Assembly (NCBI GenBank): GCA_028554755.1
Contig: JAPTOF010000009.1
Span: forward strand, 1,964,501-2,028,500
Source of the DNA: Cordia subcordata
Lineage: Eukaryota; Streptophyta; Magnoliopsida; Boraginales; Cordiaceae
DNA: 64,000 nt
Reading direction: 5' to 3'
The notes beneath the pieces were generated by a model. It had not been told where the DNA came from, searched no databases, and was given only the letters and a program-made list of their open reading frames with translations. This document shows positions 13,601 to 25,351 of the stretch, piece by piece; position 1 is the first letter of the stretch; each line of letters starts with the position of its first letter. Position numbers and translations under genes: made by a program.

Positions 13601-14598
13601 GATGCCAATTTGCTTGTTTATATACTTTACTAGATTTGCTTGAGGATAGGCAAAGTTTAGGTTTAGGGGTGTGGGGTGTTTGGTTTTCTTGTTTTATGCT
13701 TTGTGTAGGGTAGATATGCATTATGTCCTTAAAATGGTGAAAATTTTTCGATTTTGATGCATGTAAAGTGTTTATTTCTTAGTTGATCATTATGTTGGCT
13801 ATTGTGATTGACTTTATTGATTGGTAAATATGAGTTGCATTATGTGGAAGTGAATGGAGTGGACTGAAAACCAAGTCCTCGAGGGGATACCTTGAAAGTT
13901 GTGGAGAGTGAGGGCTTTCAAGAACATCCCTTGTAGCCACCCCATAGCTTGGTAGAAAAGAGTGAAGAAAGAAAGGGCTGTTGATATGAGTGCCCTCCCC
14001 TTGATTGGTCCTTTTTCTTATGCCTAAGCCTTTCTTTTTCTTTGTTTTTGTGTAAATGCAATGCAAAGCATGAAAAATCAAAAAAAATTTGAAAAAGGCA
14101 AAAAGGTGCAAAAGTAAAAAAGTTGAAAAAAAAGAAAAAGCCAAAGGCACCAAAAAGTTTTGTTAATTAGTGCACAAGTGACACAATGTCAACTTAGCAC
14201 ATGTTATCATTTTTGTAGACATGTGAATAAGGTTTTTTTATAAGCCAATGTGTTTTTATATTCTCTTTATTCTTGTCTTTCAGGTTTTGTGCATGTTGAG
14301 GAGGCCATGTTAGCTAAGAGGGCACGAAATATCAACTTCCCAAGTGTGTAAGTTAGAATCCTAGGCTTGTGGTCGATTAGCTACTTGGGAAATTCCCACG
14401 AGGAACGAGGCCCTATATAAGTAGAGAGAGGATCCAAAGAGACTTGGGGAGCTCTCGACAATAGGAATGCCCCCTTCATGCTTCTCAGACTAACTTTGAT
14501 AGCGAGTCAATCCTTTAGGCAACCCACTGCATCGGCTTTAGAAATAAACTTGAGATTGGACTTGCTTGGGGACAAGCAAGGAAAAGGTTTGGGGGTGT
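10658..14598 (+). pseudogene. Athila-type Ty3/gypsy pol remnant, copy 2 (RT, RNase H, integrase, 3' region)
   Basis: RT starts in mid-protein at about 10658. LTGWRVCTNYRKLN (about 10721-10765), CFLDGYSGY and the catalytic FIDDFSVFG (about 11039-11065) are visible. It continues into SFLGHAGFYCKFIKDF and the RNase H region VICDASDYTIGAVLGQR (about 11478-11530) and [13 protein letters not shown] (about 11683-11720). Integrase spans about 12000-12920. A small deletion at about 12318 removes the first catalytic Asp (VWGISWVH where copy 1 has VWGIDIMG), while SDGGLHF and SGQVEVSNREIKHILE retain the other two acidic residues. Stops at several points make it a pseudogene. The 3' region (13110-14598) has no envelope-like frame, an A-rich block (14070-14155) and a polypurine tract at 14571-14597. 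The lineage is Athila/Tat by motif similarity. Confidence 0.9.
13225..13290 (+). other. tRNA-like segment in Athila 3' region, copy 2
   Basis: TGGCATGGTGGTCAGCGCTA fits the pol III A-box pattern and CCTAGGTTCAATTTTG follows as a B-box-like stretch, at the same relative position as 4455-4520 in copy 1. Confidence 0.4.
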
Positions 14599-16446
14599 TG
14601 ATGTATTGTGTTTTTGTGTGCGTTTATGCTGTTAATTGCCTTTGTTTAAGAGGTATCTTGAGCTTTAAAAGATGCATTAGTATAGTACATATACTAGAGT
14701 TAGGCTTAAGAGTAAGCAAATATACATAGTTGAGTTTCCAAGTCAAATGCTATACTAAATGCTTAATTTTGTGCCTTAGATGAGCAATAGGGCTGAGATG
14801 GAGCTTGTATGAGAATGAATGTGGAATATAGAAAAGGTATGGCTCGTGTGATGAAGGTTGAGAGCAAGAAAGAGACAATAGAATTCCAACTGGAGGAACC
14901 GGTCGACCACTGCTCTAGAAAGTTACTAAAAAATTGACGGTCGAGTTCCTCCTTCAAGCCGGTCACCAGCCAGGTCGACTAGCCAATCCAGAGAGCTACC
15001 AGAAAATGCCGGTCGACTACACATTCCAATCGATCGGCTAGGTCGACTGGCAGTGCATGAAAATCTATAAATAGGGCCCAATTTTACGGAGAAAAGAAGA
15101 AGACTTTTAGACCCATCAAATACACTTCACATCTACATCTCATACACTTAACCATAGTTTCCACGTACCTCACAAACACTTTCTCACACATTTCTCACCT
15201 TGAATCAAGTTTAATTTGGAGGGATTTAGACATTTGGATTCATGTTAGTTCAAGGGATTTGTACAAGATTAGCTAGGATGAAAGGGAAGCTTCACAATCT
15301 CTCTTTCATTCTATTTTCTATTACGATTGAGTAAGAGTTGTGTAGAGTGATTTAGCTTATGTAATGGGTTAACTATATACTCTTGTGATATGGGATTTGA
15401 TGGCCTAATATATACATGTTTTGATTTTCTTGTTTAAATGGTTATTTTCTCATTCATGTCTAAGTGTTTGGTAAAATGCCTAAATGAGTAGCCTGTGTAT
15501 AAATTGAAGTCTATTTGTTACTAAACACATCTAATCCATACTATAACCATGTCTATGTGTTTATATGTGGATGCTATGAAGTGGATAATGCTTATATTCA
15601 TGTCTATATGTATATTTGTATACCTAGTAGTGAATATGACTTCAATAACGCATACGTGTTGCCTCTTAATTGATTCTAATGTTGTAATCCGAGCATGACG
15701 ATGTTTGGTAATCGAATGGATCCTGTGATTCGCGAACACCCTGGGCTAGAACATGTATGAATGTGCTAGCAAGTTGAATTCCACTGTAATGACCTTAGAA
15801 TAACTGCATGTAATTTAGGGCTAGCTTAGGTTGAGTCTCCTTTGGCTTTAAATCCAGCCAATAGGTTTCCATATAGGTTTAGTCGACCCTAGTGACACTA
15901 GGTCTTGGCTTTAAATCTAGCCAATGGTTTAGGTACCAGAGGAGGTTCATTCTAAGTCACCTAGGGAGCTAGTTAGTCAATCTTAAGGCCCTATGTCATC
16001 AGGATCACGCCGTAGCTCTAGGAGGCGCCACCTAGGGACGGACCCGTACCGAATCCTAGGGGGAAATTAGAACACTAACTAGCAACCTAGTCAAGAGCAC
16101 CATCATCCTTTAATCCCATAGCATCTGAGTATAGAATCACCCATTCATAAGTCGAAGTCACCTTAACACCTTTGAATTTGTTAGTTCCCTCTAGATTAGC
16201 TTATTTCCCCGCTTTCCATTCTCATAGTGTAGTTTTATTTTCTTATTCTCGAGCCCCCGTTAATCCAAAATTCCTAAAAAAAAGCTTACTATAGACTTTC
16301 TTTTCTACACCTTTAGGACACACGAGCACATAATCCATTCTACCGACTAGCCTCCCTGTGGTTCGACGCCCGTTCTCGCACACACTTTACTACACCGAAC
16401 CATGCACTTGCAGGTCTTTAGAGCTTGCACTCGAGAGACAACATCA
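14599..16446 (+). mobile_element. Complete 3' LTR of Athila copy 2
   Basis: The LTR starts TGATGTATTGTG after the polypurine tract and ends GACAACATCA, so it has TG...CA ends. Landmarks shared with the other LTRs of this superfamily are a GGTCGACC cluster (14899-15052), a TATA-like CTATAAATAGGG (15064-15075), a CATGTCTATGTGTTT block, a CACGCCGTAGCTCTAGG block (about 16009-16025), and a terminal CTTTAGAGCTTGCACTC block. The length is 1848 bp. No 5' LTR partner for this copy is in the window. Confidence 0.85.
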
Positions 16447-16660
16447 AGAGGCTCGAAATTCTAACCTTTATATGACCTTATAGTTAAGATCTCGACCACT
16501 GAGCCATAGCCATAACTTATTATGAATAGTATTGTTATTCCTTATTTGGTGTCTTATATCTATATAAAAAAATAATAAGAGGTCACATGTCTTGAGCCCT
16601 TGCAATCCAAATCAATAATGTAACAATCCTACCACTGAGGCATTGATCCTTGTTGGGTTG
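16447..16660 (-). mobile_element. Possible SINE heads (two, tandem)
   Basis: On the minus strand TATGGCTCAGTGGTCGAGA (about 16491-16509) and ATGCCTCAGTGGTAGGA (about 16633-16649) both match a pol III A box. Each is followed at tRNA-like spacing by weaker B-box-like sequence (TTTCGAGCC; GGGCTCAAG), and one has a T/A-rich tail. No flanking duplication was found, so these are candidates only. Confidence 0.35.
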
Positions 16661-17120
16661 TTGACACCAACAAATTCATATAAAAGAAGTGTGCCCATGT
16701 TGGCTGGCCCATTTTAGGTCTTTTAGGCCATATTATTGGATTGGGCCACTCGATTATTTTTCCTTCTGAGATTGGGTATAATTATTGGGTCATGTTTAGA
16801 CCAAATCTAGTTTGCATAAGATCTATACAAAAAGGTGAAAAAGGCATTGCTATGTGGGCCTACCTTTCTTATGTTGTTATTTTATTTGATATTAAGGGCT
16901 TTAATACTATTATGGGTTTTGAATTCTTTTTGGCTATATTGACATAAGAATTAGGCTTAAGATGCTAGGCCTCATTCTATATGTTATTCTATATGTTTTA
17001 AGACTTATTTTATTAAGCTTATACATTTATTAATTTATCCAATAAAATAAACTTTAAATTGTAGGATAAATATATGATATTTGTTTCGAAGCCTATTATT
17101 TGTTGAAATTTTATTTTACT
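16661..17120. other. Unresolved intergenic or LTR-like sequence
   Basis: No gene is visible. Blocks such as TTAGGCCATATTATTGGATT and TTGGGCCACTC look like copia LTR sequence, but neither a second copy nor a boundary was found. Confidence 0.3.
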
Positions 17121-17268
17121 GCAATTAATTAAAATGTTGTTTTAATTAATTGGATTAAAGGGAAAAAGGTTCTTATTTGCAATTAATATAAAATGCGTCT
17201 TAGTGAATTGGATAAGCCCAAATTGTTAGGGTTGTATACTTGTCTTAATTAATTGGATAAGCCCAAAC
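17121..17268. repeat. Left part of split AATTAATT-type tandem array
   Basis: Units of the form CAATTAATT...GTTTTAATTAATTGGATAAGCCC recur here and again at 29713-30143. The copia element at 17269-29687 sits between the two parts, with CAAAC on both sides. Confidence 0.6.
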
Positions 17269-19053
17269 TGTTGGGATTGAATTTCTAAAAGACCACAAGC
17301 ATATGGTGATTATTGGACACTAGACATAATTCGTTCATGATATTGTTCATATGATTGAGTTTTGCACAGCATATTCTATCTATTTGTGCATTGATGCAAA
17401 GTATGAAAGTCCAATGATATAAAACAATGACTTGGTTGTATAGTGAGATTAGACATACAGCAGGTCTAAGTCTAGATTTGGTGATATCATAAATTGGTCC
17501 ATAGCTGAATGGTATAGTTGGGCACTCTACTGGAACAACGCTATAGTGGGTGAGTCTTCTTGAAAGGGTAATCTACCTAGGTCATTGGATTTTTTTTGGA
17601 TTACGCTCCTCATCTATGTGTATCAGGCATTAGACAAGGCCAGCATGAGTATGATCTAGGAACTGTACTGTCATATATAGAAGACGAGATACTCATAGCT
17701 TCCGAGTAACCAATGCTCTTAATCTTGAGCATGTGTGGATAAACTGACTAAGTTAGGGTGCAACACTTTGATGTGCCATAAGGAGTGATCTTAAATGATA
17801 AGTTGCCTATCTCGTAAGTTGGGTGTTGTATTCTAGTTTAGTTGGGACATACATATGCAACAGCAAAGTTTATGTGCCCACTTGGATTTGTCCACTGGAT
17901 CATCAAAAATCTAATACTAGTGATATTGGCCCTCCGCGGTATATCGGTCATTTGGCTTTTGGGTCACTCCCTAGATCGAGAGATCAATGACCAATGAATG
18001 ATCATCATATGGGACTAGAGATTCCAAGGTTTAGATGTAGTCTTGGAGGTGATGATACTTGTAAGGACTGACCTTGACTATAGGTATATATAGAGGGGTA
18101 TTTTGGTCATCTCACTTGGTTGGTCAAAGACAGAGGTCACTAGAGTGGGTGGCGATCTCTTGCTTAGCCAGTCATTATCCTTGGAGTGTGGCTTTGGTCT
18201 TCTAGTGGAAATAGCCTGAGGTCAAAATAGCCTTAGTGTCACTAAAATAGTGGCAAGGGCATTTTGGTCATTATGGAAGCCAAGGATAATTATGTCTTTT
18301 AGTCCCTCCACGAGCCATTACTCTATTGGATACATCAATAAAGGTAAATTAATTATGTGGATTGCTTAATTAAGATTTGAATTTAAATTGAGAAGGGATT
18401 TAATTATCTGGGTCTTCTTAATACAACTCATGAATATCTTAATTAGATAAGCAGGTCCCACATGAAATATATTTAGTGTGTGAGGTGAAATATTTTGAAT
18501 AGCCTTATCTTTAGGGAATATTCCATTTCTAGAAAGACTAAGGAGGGATATTATGGTGAAACATAATATTCTAGAAACTTTATCCTTATTAAAGTTTCCT
18601 TGTACTATAAATAGTACAAGATAGTCATAACCCACAAAAAAGAGAATGAAAAAAATGAGAGAGAGAGCAAGATATTCTTGGGAGGTGTGTGCAGGATTTT
18701 TCACACATTATCACCAAGAACACACTAGATTCTATAACTTCACTTTAGCCTTAAAAATTGCTTACCCATTATATAGCAAATATCCTAAAAATAGAAATTT
18801 GGAAATAGTAGAGAAGACCACTAAAAGGCTAATATGAGGCGGGTATTGTATGAAGAAGTCATTTTTGCATTCGAGTCATGCTATGAGCGTAACAGGTCGT
18901 AACTTTAGTATTGTATTTTGCTTAAATATGATGCCCATGTGTATAATAAGCTTTATTTATGATATGTTTCTACTGCCATTGTTGTTAATATGTCTTTAAT
19001 TTTTTTTAATTTGAAATAACAACTAGTCATGGGAATAGTATTTAGATTTAACA
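17269..19053 (+). mobile_element. 5' LTR of the 17269-29687 copia element
   Basis: It begins TGTTGGGATTGAA and ends in ACA. A TATA-like CTATAAATAGTACAAG lies at about 18606-18621 and recurs in the 3' LTR, so it marks the probable element promoter. The length is 1785 bp. Confidence 0.9.
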
Positions 19054-19070
19054 AGTGTTACTAGAGCATA

Positions 19071-20723
19071 GGTTCTGTTATACATATGGTTTTGGCTTAA
19101 AATTACATAATGGAACAATAGAATAACCTTGTGGGTTGCAAGATTTATGTGTTTTTATGGTGTATGTGTTATGGTATAACCTTTGTGGTTGCAGCTTATA
19201 TGTGATTTTGGTCCTGATTGATCAATTGAATGTATGGATTTAATTTCTGACATAGAAAGCTAATATCACTTCAAATTGAGGGAAGCATAGGAATGGGTAC
19301 TGGCTTGTATTTTGTGGTCAAATTTCTGTTTCTTTTCATAGATGAAGCTTGTATAGGTTGATTTTCTATGTAGTTCCTTGTAATGTATCGATTTGGAGAT
19401 GAAATGCTGATGTGCAGGAAGTTTGAGGCAATTCTAGAGCAGTCGATTAATCCAGTCGTTTGACTGGTAGGGTCTTAGGCTCGACCAGTGGAATCAGCAG
19501 CTTTCTAGAAATGTCGGTCGACCAGCAAAAGGCCCTAGCTCGACGGCTAGAGCAGTTTTGCAGCAGAAGCTTGGTTTAGGCATTCTGATTACTTTGGGCT
19601 TTGAGCCTAGAGTGGTCTTATAGGGAGCCATTGATTAGGGACCATTTATTTATGCTATGGATATTTAATTTGTGATATTTATATATATGTTTGATTGTAT
19701 GAATAAATTATTGCAATGTGATTACATAGAAACATGTCCACCTAAGTAGGGTTTAAAATTGGCTAACTCTTGGATCTTGTTTAGCTTGAGTTTGAAATGT
19801 CCCTCAAGATTGCTTAGGCTAATCATTCAATAATTAGAGATCCTAAAGAGCAATGCATGAAATTGGTTAGAGATATTAGTTGTTTGTGACACTAATTAAC
19901 CAATGGACTTATCTAGACAACTCGAGTGTGCCAACCTAAGGATTCCATAATCCAGATTTAGGTTTGACTCTCTATTTTAGTACGGATATGACTTAATAAT
20001 ATAAAGTGAATTTTAATTCAAAATGGTATTTAGAACTAAAGTCAAAGTACCATAGTTAATAGAAGAAATCAAGTTGCCAACCTATGGTTTTCTAAAAGCC
20101 TAAGATTAGGTCGAATTTGTTTGAGTACCATGAAATGTTTTTGGACACACAAAGTTGAATCTTAAAGCATAAAAGATCATAGCAAGTTCGATGATCCCGT
20201 TAGTGGAATTCTTCACTAAGGATCCCCAACGGGATGTTGACAAGGAATCTAGCCCATCGAATAACTCAAGTCAAGGACATTCTAGGGTCTTTTGATTCAA
20301 AGGTGGTGTTTAGATTCAAAACATGTAGGACCAAGATAAATAGATAAACTTTTAAAGTCAAAATATTGAATAGGAGAGGGGATTGGAAACCCTACAGCCT
20401 TCCATGTCTAGTTCACGCTAAAGGTAAGTGGTATTGACCTCCCCATCGGAGGGTGTCACAATTACCTAGATCTAGCAAGGTGGACTTAACGTGTTCATTT
20501 ATAAGGGCATTGGTAGAGGTCAGCCACCCCGTTGGTTGAGTCCTTCATCATCGATCGTCTCACTTATGTGGATGAGAGTCACTACCTTGTCGGAGTCTCT
20601 ACCTCGTTGAAGGGCCCAAATCTAGACATATGTGGAATGAACATTAAGGAATGGTTATTAACACTCAACTCGAATCATGGGTTCGGTCACCCCCTCAGTG
20701 AAGGCCTTAAGGCAATTTGAGAG
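19071..20723 (+). other. Leader region of copia element, or an unresolved LTR-like insert
   Basis: No coding motif is visible between the primer-binding site and the first solo LTR. A cluster of GTCGACC-like motifs (about 19440-19560) resembles that of the gypsy LTRs, which hints at an additional LTR-like insert from about 19390. I could not find its ends. Confidence 0.35.
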
Positions 20724-22561
20724 TGATGTGTTGTGCTTTTGTGCGTGTTTGCATTGTCATTTACCTGTGATTAAGAGGTATTAAATGCTTATAAAGATGC
20801 GTTGGCCTAGTGCTTTCGATAAGAATAGACTTAAGCATAAACAAATGTACATATTGAGTTTAACAGACAAATTTCTGCATTAATTGCTTGTTTTCAATGA
20901 TTTAGGTGAACTTTGGGTTAAGATCGAGATTAGGCAATAATAGGTGATGAAGATGGGAAATGTATGGGTCAAAAAGAGAAGATCAGAGGCCAGAAAGATA
21001 AAGAATGGATGAAGCAAGTCAGCCAGACGACCTAAGCCGGTCGACCGGCCACTCCAAAGAGGTGCTAAAAATAGCCAAACAACCACCCCTCCAGGCCAAT
21101 CCAGAAAGCATCACCAAAAAGCTAGTCGAGCTAAGAGGAAAAGCTGGTGCCAGGTTGACCAGTAGTTCGTAAAAAGCTGATATAAAAGCCTGATTTTTAG
21201 ACTTAAAAGGAGGAATCTTTTTGACAATTCTAGGGAGGATCTTTATACACCCATCACGCATAAACACTCTTAACCCTAGTCTTCACCCACAACACACACA
21301 TACACTCACACACTTTTCACCTAGTCTTGAGCTCATTTGGAGGGATTCAAAACTTAGATCAAAGGCTACTCAAGGATTTTGTACAAGAATTGCAAGGATG
21401 GAAAGGGAGTTTTCTATTCTCTCTTTCATCCTCTAGTATATTATGTTTGAGTAGATTTGTTTAGGGTGATGACACCTGTGTAATGGGTTGATTCTATGCT
21501 TCTATATTATGGGATTCAATGTCTTAATGTATATACATATGCTATGCTCTTCTTGTTTCAATGGCTATTGCTCAATACATATCTAGGTGTTTGATAATAT
21601 GCCTATGAGTTGCATATGTATAAACTGAAGTCTATTTGCTACTAAACACCTCTAATGCATTCTATAATCATGTCTATGTGTTTTATATGTGGATCTTATG
21701 TCCATGTGTATGTTTGCATGCCTAATAGTGAACATGACCTCAATATTGCATACATATTGGTTCAAAAGTGTTTCTAATGGTGTAATCTGAGCATGATGTT
21801 GTTTGATAGTCGAATGGGTCCCTTTATTTGCAAACACCTTGGCTTAGAACATGTATGAATGCATTAATAGGTTAAATCCCGCAATTGTGACCCTAGAATG
21901 ACGAAGCATAATTAAAGGCTAGTATAAATCGAGTCTCATTTGGCTTTAAAACCAGTCAATAGATTTCTTGGTAGATTTAGTTGACTCTAACAACACTAGG
22001 TCTTGGCTTTAAATCCAGCCAATGATTTAAGTACTAGGGTAGGTTTGTTCTAAGTCACTTAGGAAGCTAGTTAGTCACTCTTAAGGCCTTAGGTCATAAG
22101 GACCACGCCGTAGCTCTAGGAGGCATCGTCTGGGGACGGACCCGCACCGAGTCCTAGGAGGAAATTAGGATATTAACTAAGCAACCTAATGAAAGAGCAT
22201 TTGATGATTAAGCCACTCCATGTAAACCTATAGTCTTGGAATCTAGGATCACCCATTAACAAATAAATGTCACCCTAACACCTTTCTATTTGTTAGTTCG
22301 TTTAGATTAGCTTGTCCCCTACTTTTTCATTCCTATAGTTTAGTTTAATTTGTTTTAGTTAGAGCTCCTAGCCATCCAAAATCCAAAATCCCAAAAATAG
22401 ATAATTTAGGTTTCCTTTTAGGCACATTCTAGAACATATACGTAGAATCCATCTCACAACATAGCCTCCTTGTGGAATTGACCCCGCACTCACATACACT
22501 TTACTACATCGATCGTGCGCTTGCGAGTCTTTAGAGCATGCACTCATAAGATGACATATCA
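20724..22561 (+). mobile_element. Gypsy (Athila-like) solo LTR
   Basis: It starts TGATGTGTTGTGC and ends ACATATCA. The flanks GAGAG (20719-20723) and GAGGG (22562-22566) are a 4-of-5 target duplication. It shares the landmark order of the LTR at 14599-16446: a GGTCGACC cluster (21030-21170), a TATA-like GATATAAAAGCC (21178-21189), the CATGTCTATGTG block and the CACGCCGTAGCTCTAGG block (22107-22123). No internal domain accompanies it. Confidence 0.85.
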
Positions 22562-22869
22562 GAGGGGCCAAACAAAATAGTGATTAGATACTATTAGATA
22601 GCGACTAGCTAGGTAAGCTTTATCTAAATAGGCTTAAGTCTAACTCAACTATTCGCTAGTTTGGCCATGTTGTCCAAGGAATTCCAGTGATAAGGTTGAG
22701 ACACTGTTACATCATAGTAGTTTTAAGGTTTATCTACTAAATGGAAACGATGTAAAAAGGCGTAATGTATGTTGTTTCCACTATTACATACATATCATAC
22801 TTGCATCATATTATTTTACTCATTCATTTGCGATATCATTTTATGTGTATCCAACATAATGTTGTACAA

Positions 22870-23690
22870 TTCCTCTAGTGGTTTCTTAGGTATTGTCTTC
22901 AAGAATAAGTTAATCGGCCCAACTATGTTCACTAGAAGAGGAACTTAGACAAAGTACTCAGTGAAAATAAGTACAAGTTTGTCCTTTCCCAATCCTATCC
23001 CCGGATAGGGATTGATTCTACTAATACCCAGCAAGATGCTATGCAAAGTTGCATGAGATCTGATGCTATGGCCAAGTGCTATATATTAGCATCTTTATCC
23101 TACAGTCTACTGATACAGCACGAAGGTATAGGGACTATTGTGAAAATCATGACCTCATTGTCTAAGATGTTCAAAGACATTAGCAGGCTGACTAGGCAAG
23201 CTGCTATGAGAGAGTCCATGAATTCTAGGATGGCAGGAAAAGAATCTATCATAAAGCATATGCTTAGGTTGGTGGCTAACTTCAGCATTATCGAGATCTT
23301 AGGTGCTTAAATTGACACTCCAACTCAAGTTGAGATAATACTCGAGACACTACCTGAATCCTTCCAAAAGTTCAATCTGACTTTTGAGTCAACCAAGTTG
23401 AACTTGACCTTTCTAGATTTCTTGAAGGAGCTTCAGGAAGAAAAGTCTATCATTCAACAAAAGGCTCAGGTTTCTATTCCTAAAGTTAAAACTTATGGTA
23501 TTGTTTAGTCCAATGATAAAGGTAAATGATTGGATCATGGAAAGGCAGTTGGATAGTGTTGAGCAACAACAAGATGCTATTCTTGGAAAGAAACAAAAGA
23601 GGGTAGCAGATGACAAGCCCAGAGGAAAATGTTTCTAGTGTGGTCTATAAGAGCATTGGATAATGCATAGTTATGTATATCTAGCCAAGT
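22870..23690 (+). pseudogene. Copia gag remnant
   Basis: The translation follows a plant copia gag. KRNLDKVLSENKYKFVLS is followed by AMAKCYILASLS, a helical stretch with MKEMF-like SLSKMFKDISRLTRQAAM, LRLVANFSIIEILGA, and ILETLPESFQKFNLTFE. A CCHC-like zinc knuckle (CFxCGLxEHW, from about 23629) is followed by YLAKC, which the solo LTR at 23696 interrupts. At least three in-frame stops are present. Gag forms the particle that packages retrotransposon RNA; this copy cannot make a full-length one. Confidence 0.75.
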
Positions 23691-23695
23691 GCTAG

Positions 23696-25346
23696 TGATG
23701 TGTGTGCTTTATGTATGTTTGGGTTTATTATTTGCATATACTTTTTAGGGTGTTTTGAACATAATTGAGTGCATTTAGCGTTGCATTTGTGCACTAATAG
23801 TCATATTTGCACATATAGGTGTCAAAATGCAAAAGTGCTACACTAAGTGCTTTATTTTGTGTTTTAGGCACATTTTGGGAAAAGGAATTGAGCTTAATTG
23901 AAGATGTAAAAGGCATGGACAAAGTTTGAAGATGTTCATAGGGATGAAAAGATCAAGAAAAATGGGTTTGGAAGCCATCAGGAGAGGTTCGAGGCAAACA
24001 AAGAAGACCAGAGCAAAACCGGCAAAGATTGGAGCCAAAGTGCAAGAGTTGCCGGCCACCTTATGCTCCTGGTTGACTGGTTAGGGTGACTGATAGAGGC
24101 TGAAAGTTGCTTCTTTAGCTAGTCACCTATGCCCTCTTACTAGTTGACTCGCTGACCCAATCAACAACACCCGCAAACAATTATTTAAATCCTTTTTTAG
24201 CTCATTTACAAGGGAGGAACCCAATAATCTCACACACCCATTAATCCTAACCCTTTTTCCACTTCAATTAACACCTCCACACACCATTTAAACCCCATAA
24301 CAAGCTAGGATTAAAGCTTCTAACAAGGATTTGAAGGGCTTGTACAAATTTGGAAGCAAGATTTAGGAGAGTTTTTCTTGTTCTCTTTCTATTTCTTATA
24401 AATATGTTGCTAGAATAGGCTAGATCTAAGGTTGTTTGTTGTTGAACATTGGATTAGGTCTATGATTGAAGGATTTGTGTATATCTTTAGCTCTTAATAC
24501 ATGCTTCTTTACATTGTCTAATGGCAAAAATCAATGTCTATGTGTTGATAATCAAACATGTCTATGTGTTTGTTAGAATGACTAAGTAAAGATGCACGTA
24601 TTCTTTTGTGCTTAAATGCTATTAGTAGTGATGTGACCTTAGCCTTAATCCATGCTAATGGCATGAGCCCTATTTGCAACTAACTTGTGTTGATTAATAT
24701 GCTTAATTAATGACATAATGTGGTAAGAATATACCTCTAATCTAAAACAATACTAAAAGGGTACCCACTAACACTAGTTTATGCTCTGGGAGTCTAATCT
24801 CTAGTCTGAAATAATACTAATAGGTTAGTCTCGAGGAGGACGTTAATCAAGTAAAGAGGCCCTAACTAATTAAGCTCGAAAACCCTAGGTCATAAGGACC
24901 ACGCTATACTCTTGGAAGATCTACTTAGGAATAGACCCATACCGAGTCCTACTGGATAAAAAGATTAGTTAGCTAAGGTCTCGAAGAGAGTAATCGAACC
25001 ATAAATAGACCAAATCGTTATTATAGCCTGAGCCTAGTTACAATGCAAACACCCTAGGTCCTCTTATATCTTGTAGAGCTTTCTTTCCTTAGTTTGGCAC
25101 CTATGATTGCTCTATTAGGTTAGGCTAGTTTAGGCTTATTTTTCGGTGTCACGAGCTCTCTTTAATCCTAATTAAGACCAAAAATACTTCAACACATGCA
25201 TGTAGGTAGTCTTAGGAACTCCTGAACGTAGAGACCAAACTAAAGTAGCCTCTCTGAGAAATACAACCCCGTACTTGCACATTGCGCAACTAACAACTCG
25301 TGTACTTGCAAGATAATTTTAAGGCTTGTTCTTGGAATTTGCATCA
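23696..25346 (+). mobile_element. Gypsy solo LTR with perfect GCTAG duplication
   Basis: It starts TGATGTGTGTGC and ends TTGCATCA. GCTAG is found immediately before (23691-23695) and after (25347-25351). It is a shorter, diverged relative of the other gypsy LTRs but keeps the landmark order. It sits inside the zinc-knuckle region of the copia gag, and no internal gypsy domain is present, so it is the product of LTR-LTR recombination. Confidence 0.9.
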
Positions 25347-25351
25347 GCTAG

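Noticed and set aside
13110..14598. Envelope-like gene after Athila integrase
   Set aside because: Some Athila elements carry one here, but this stretch has only short, low-complexity frames.
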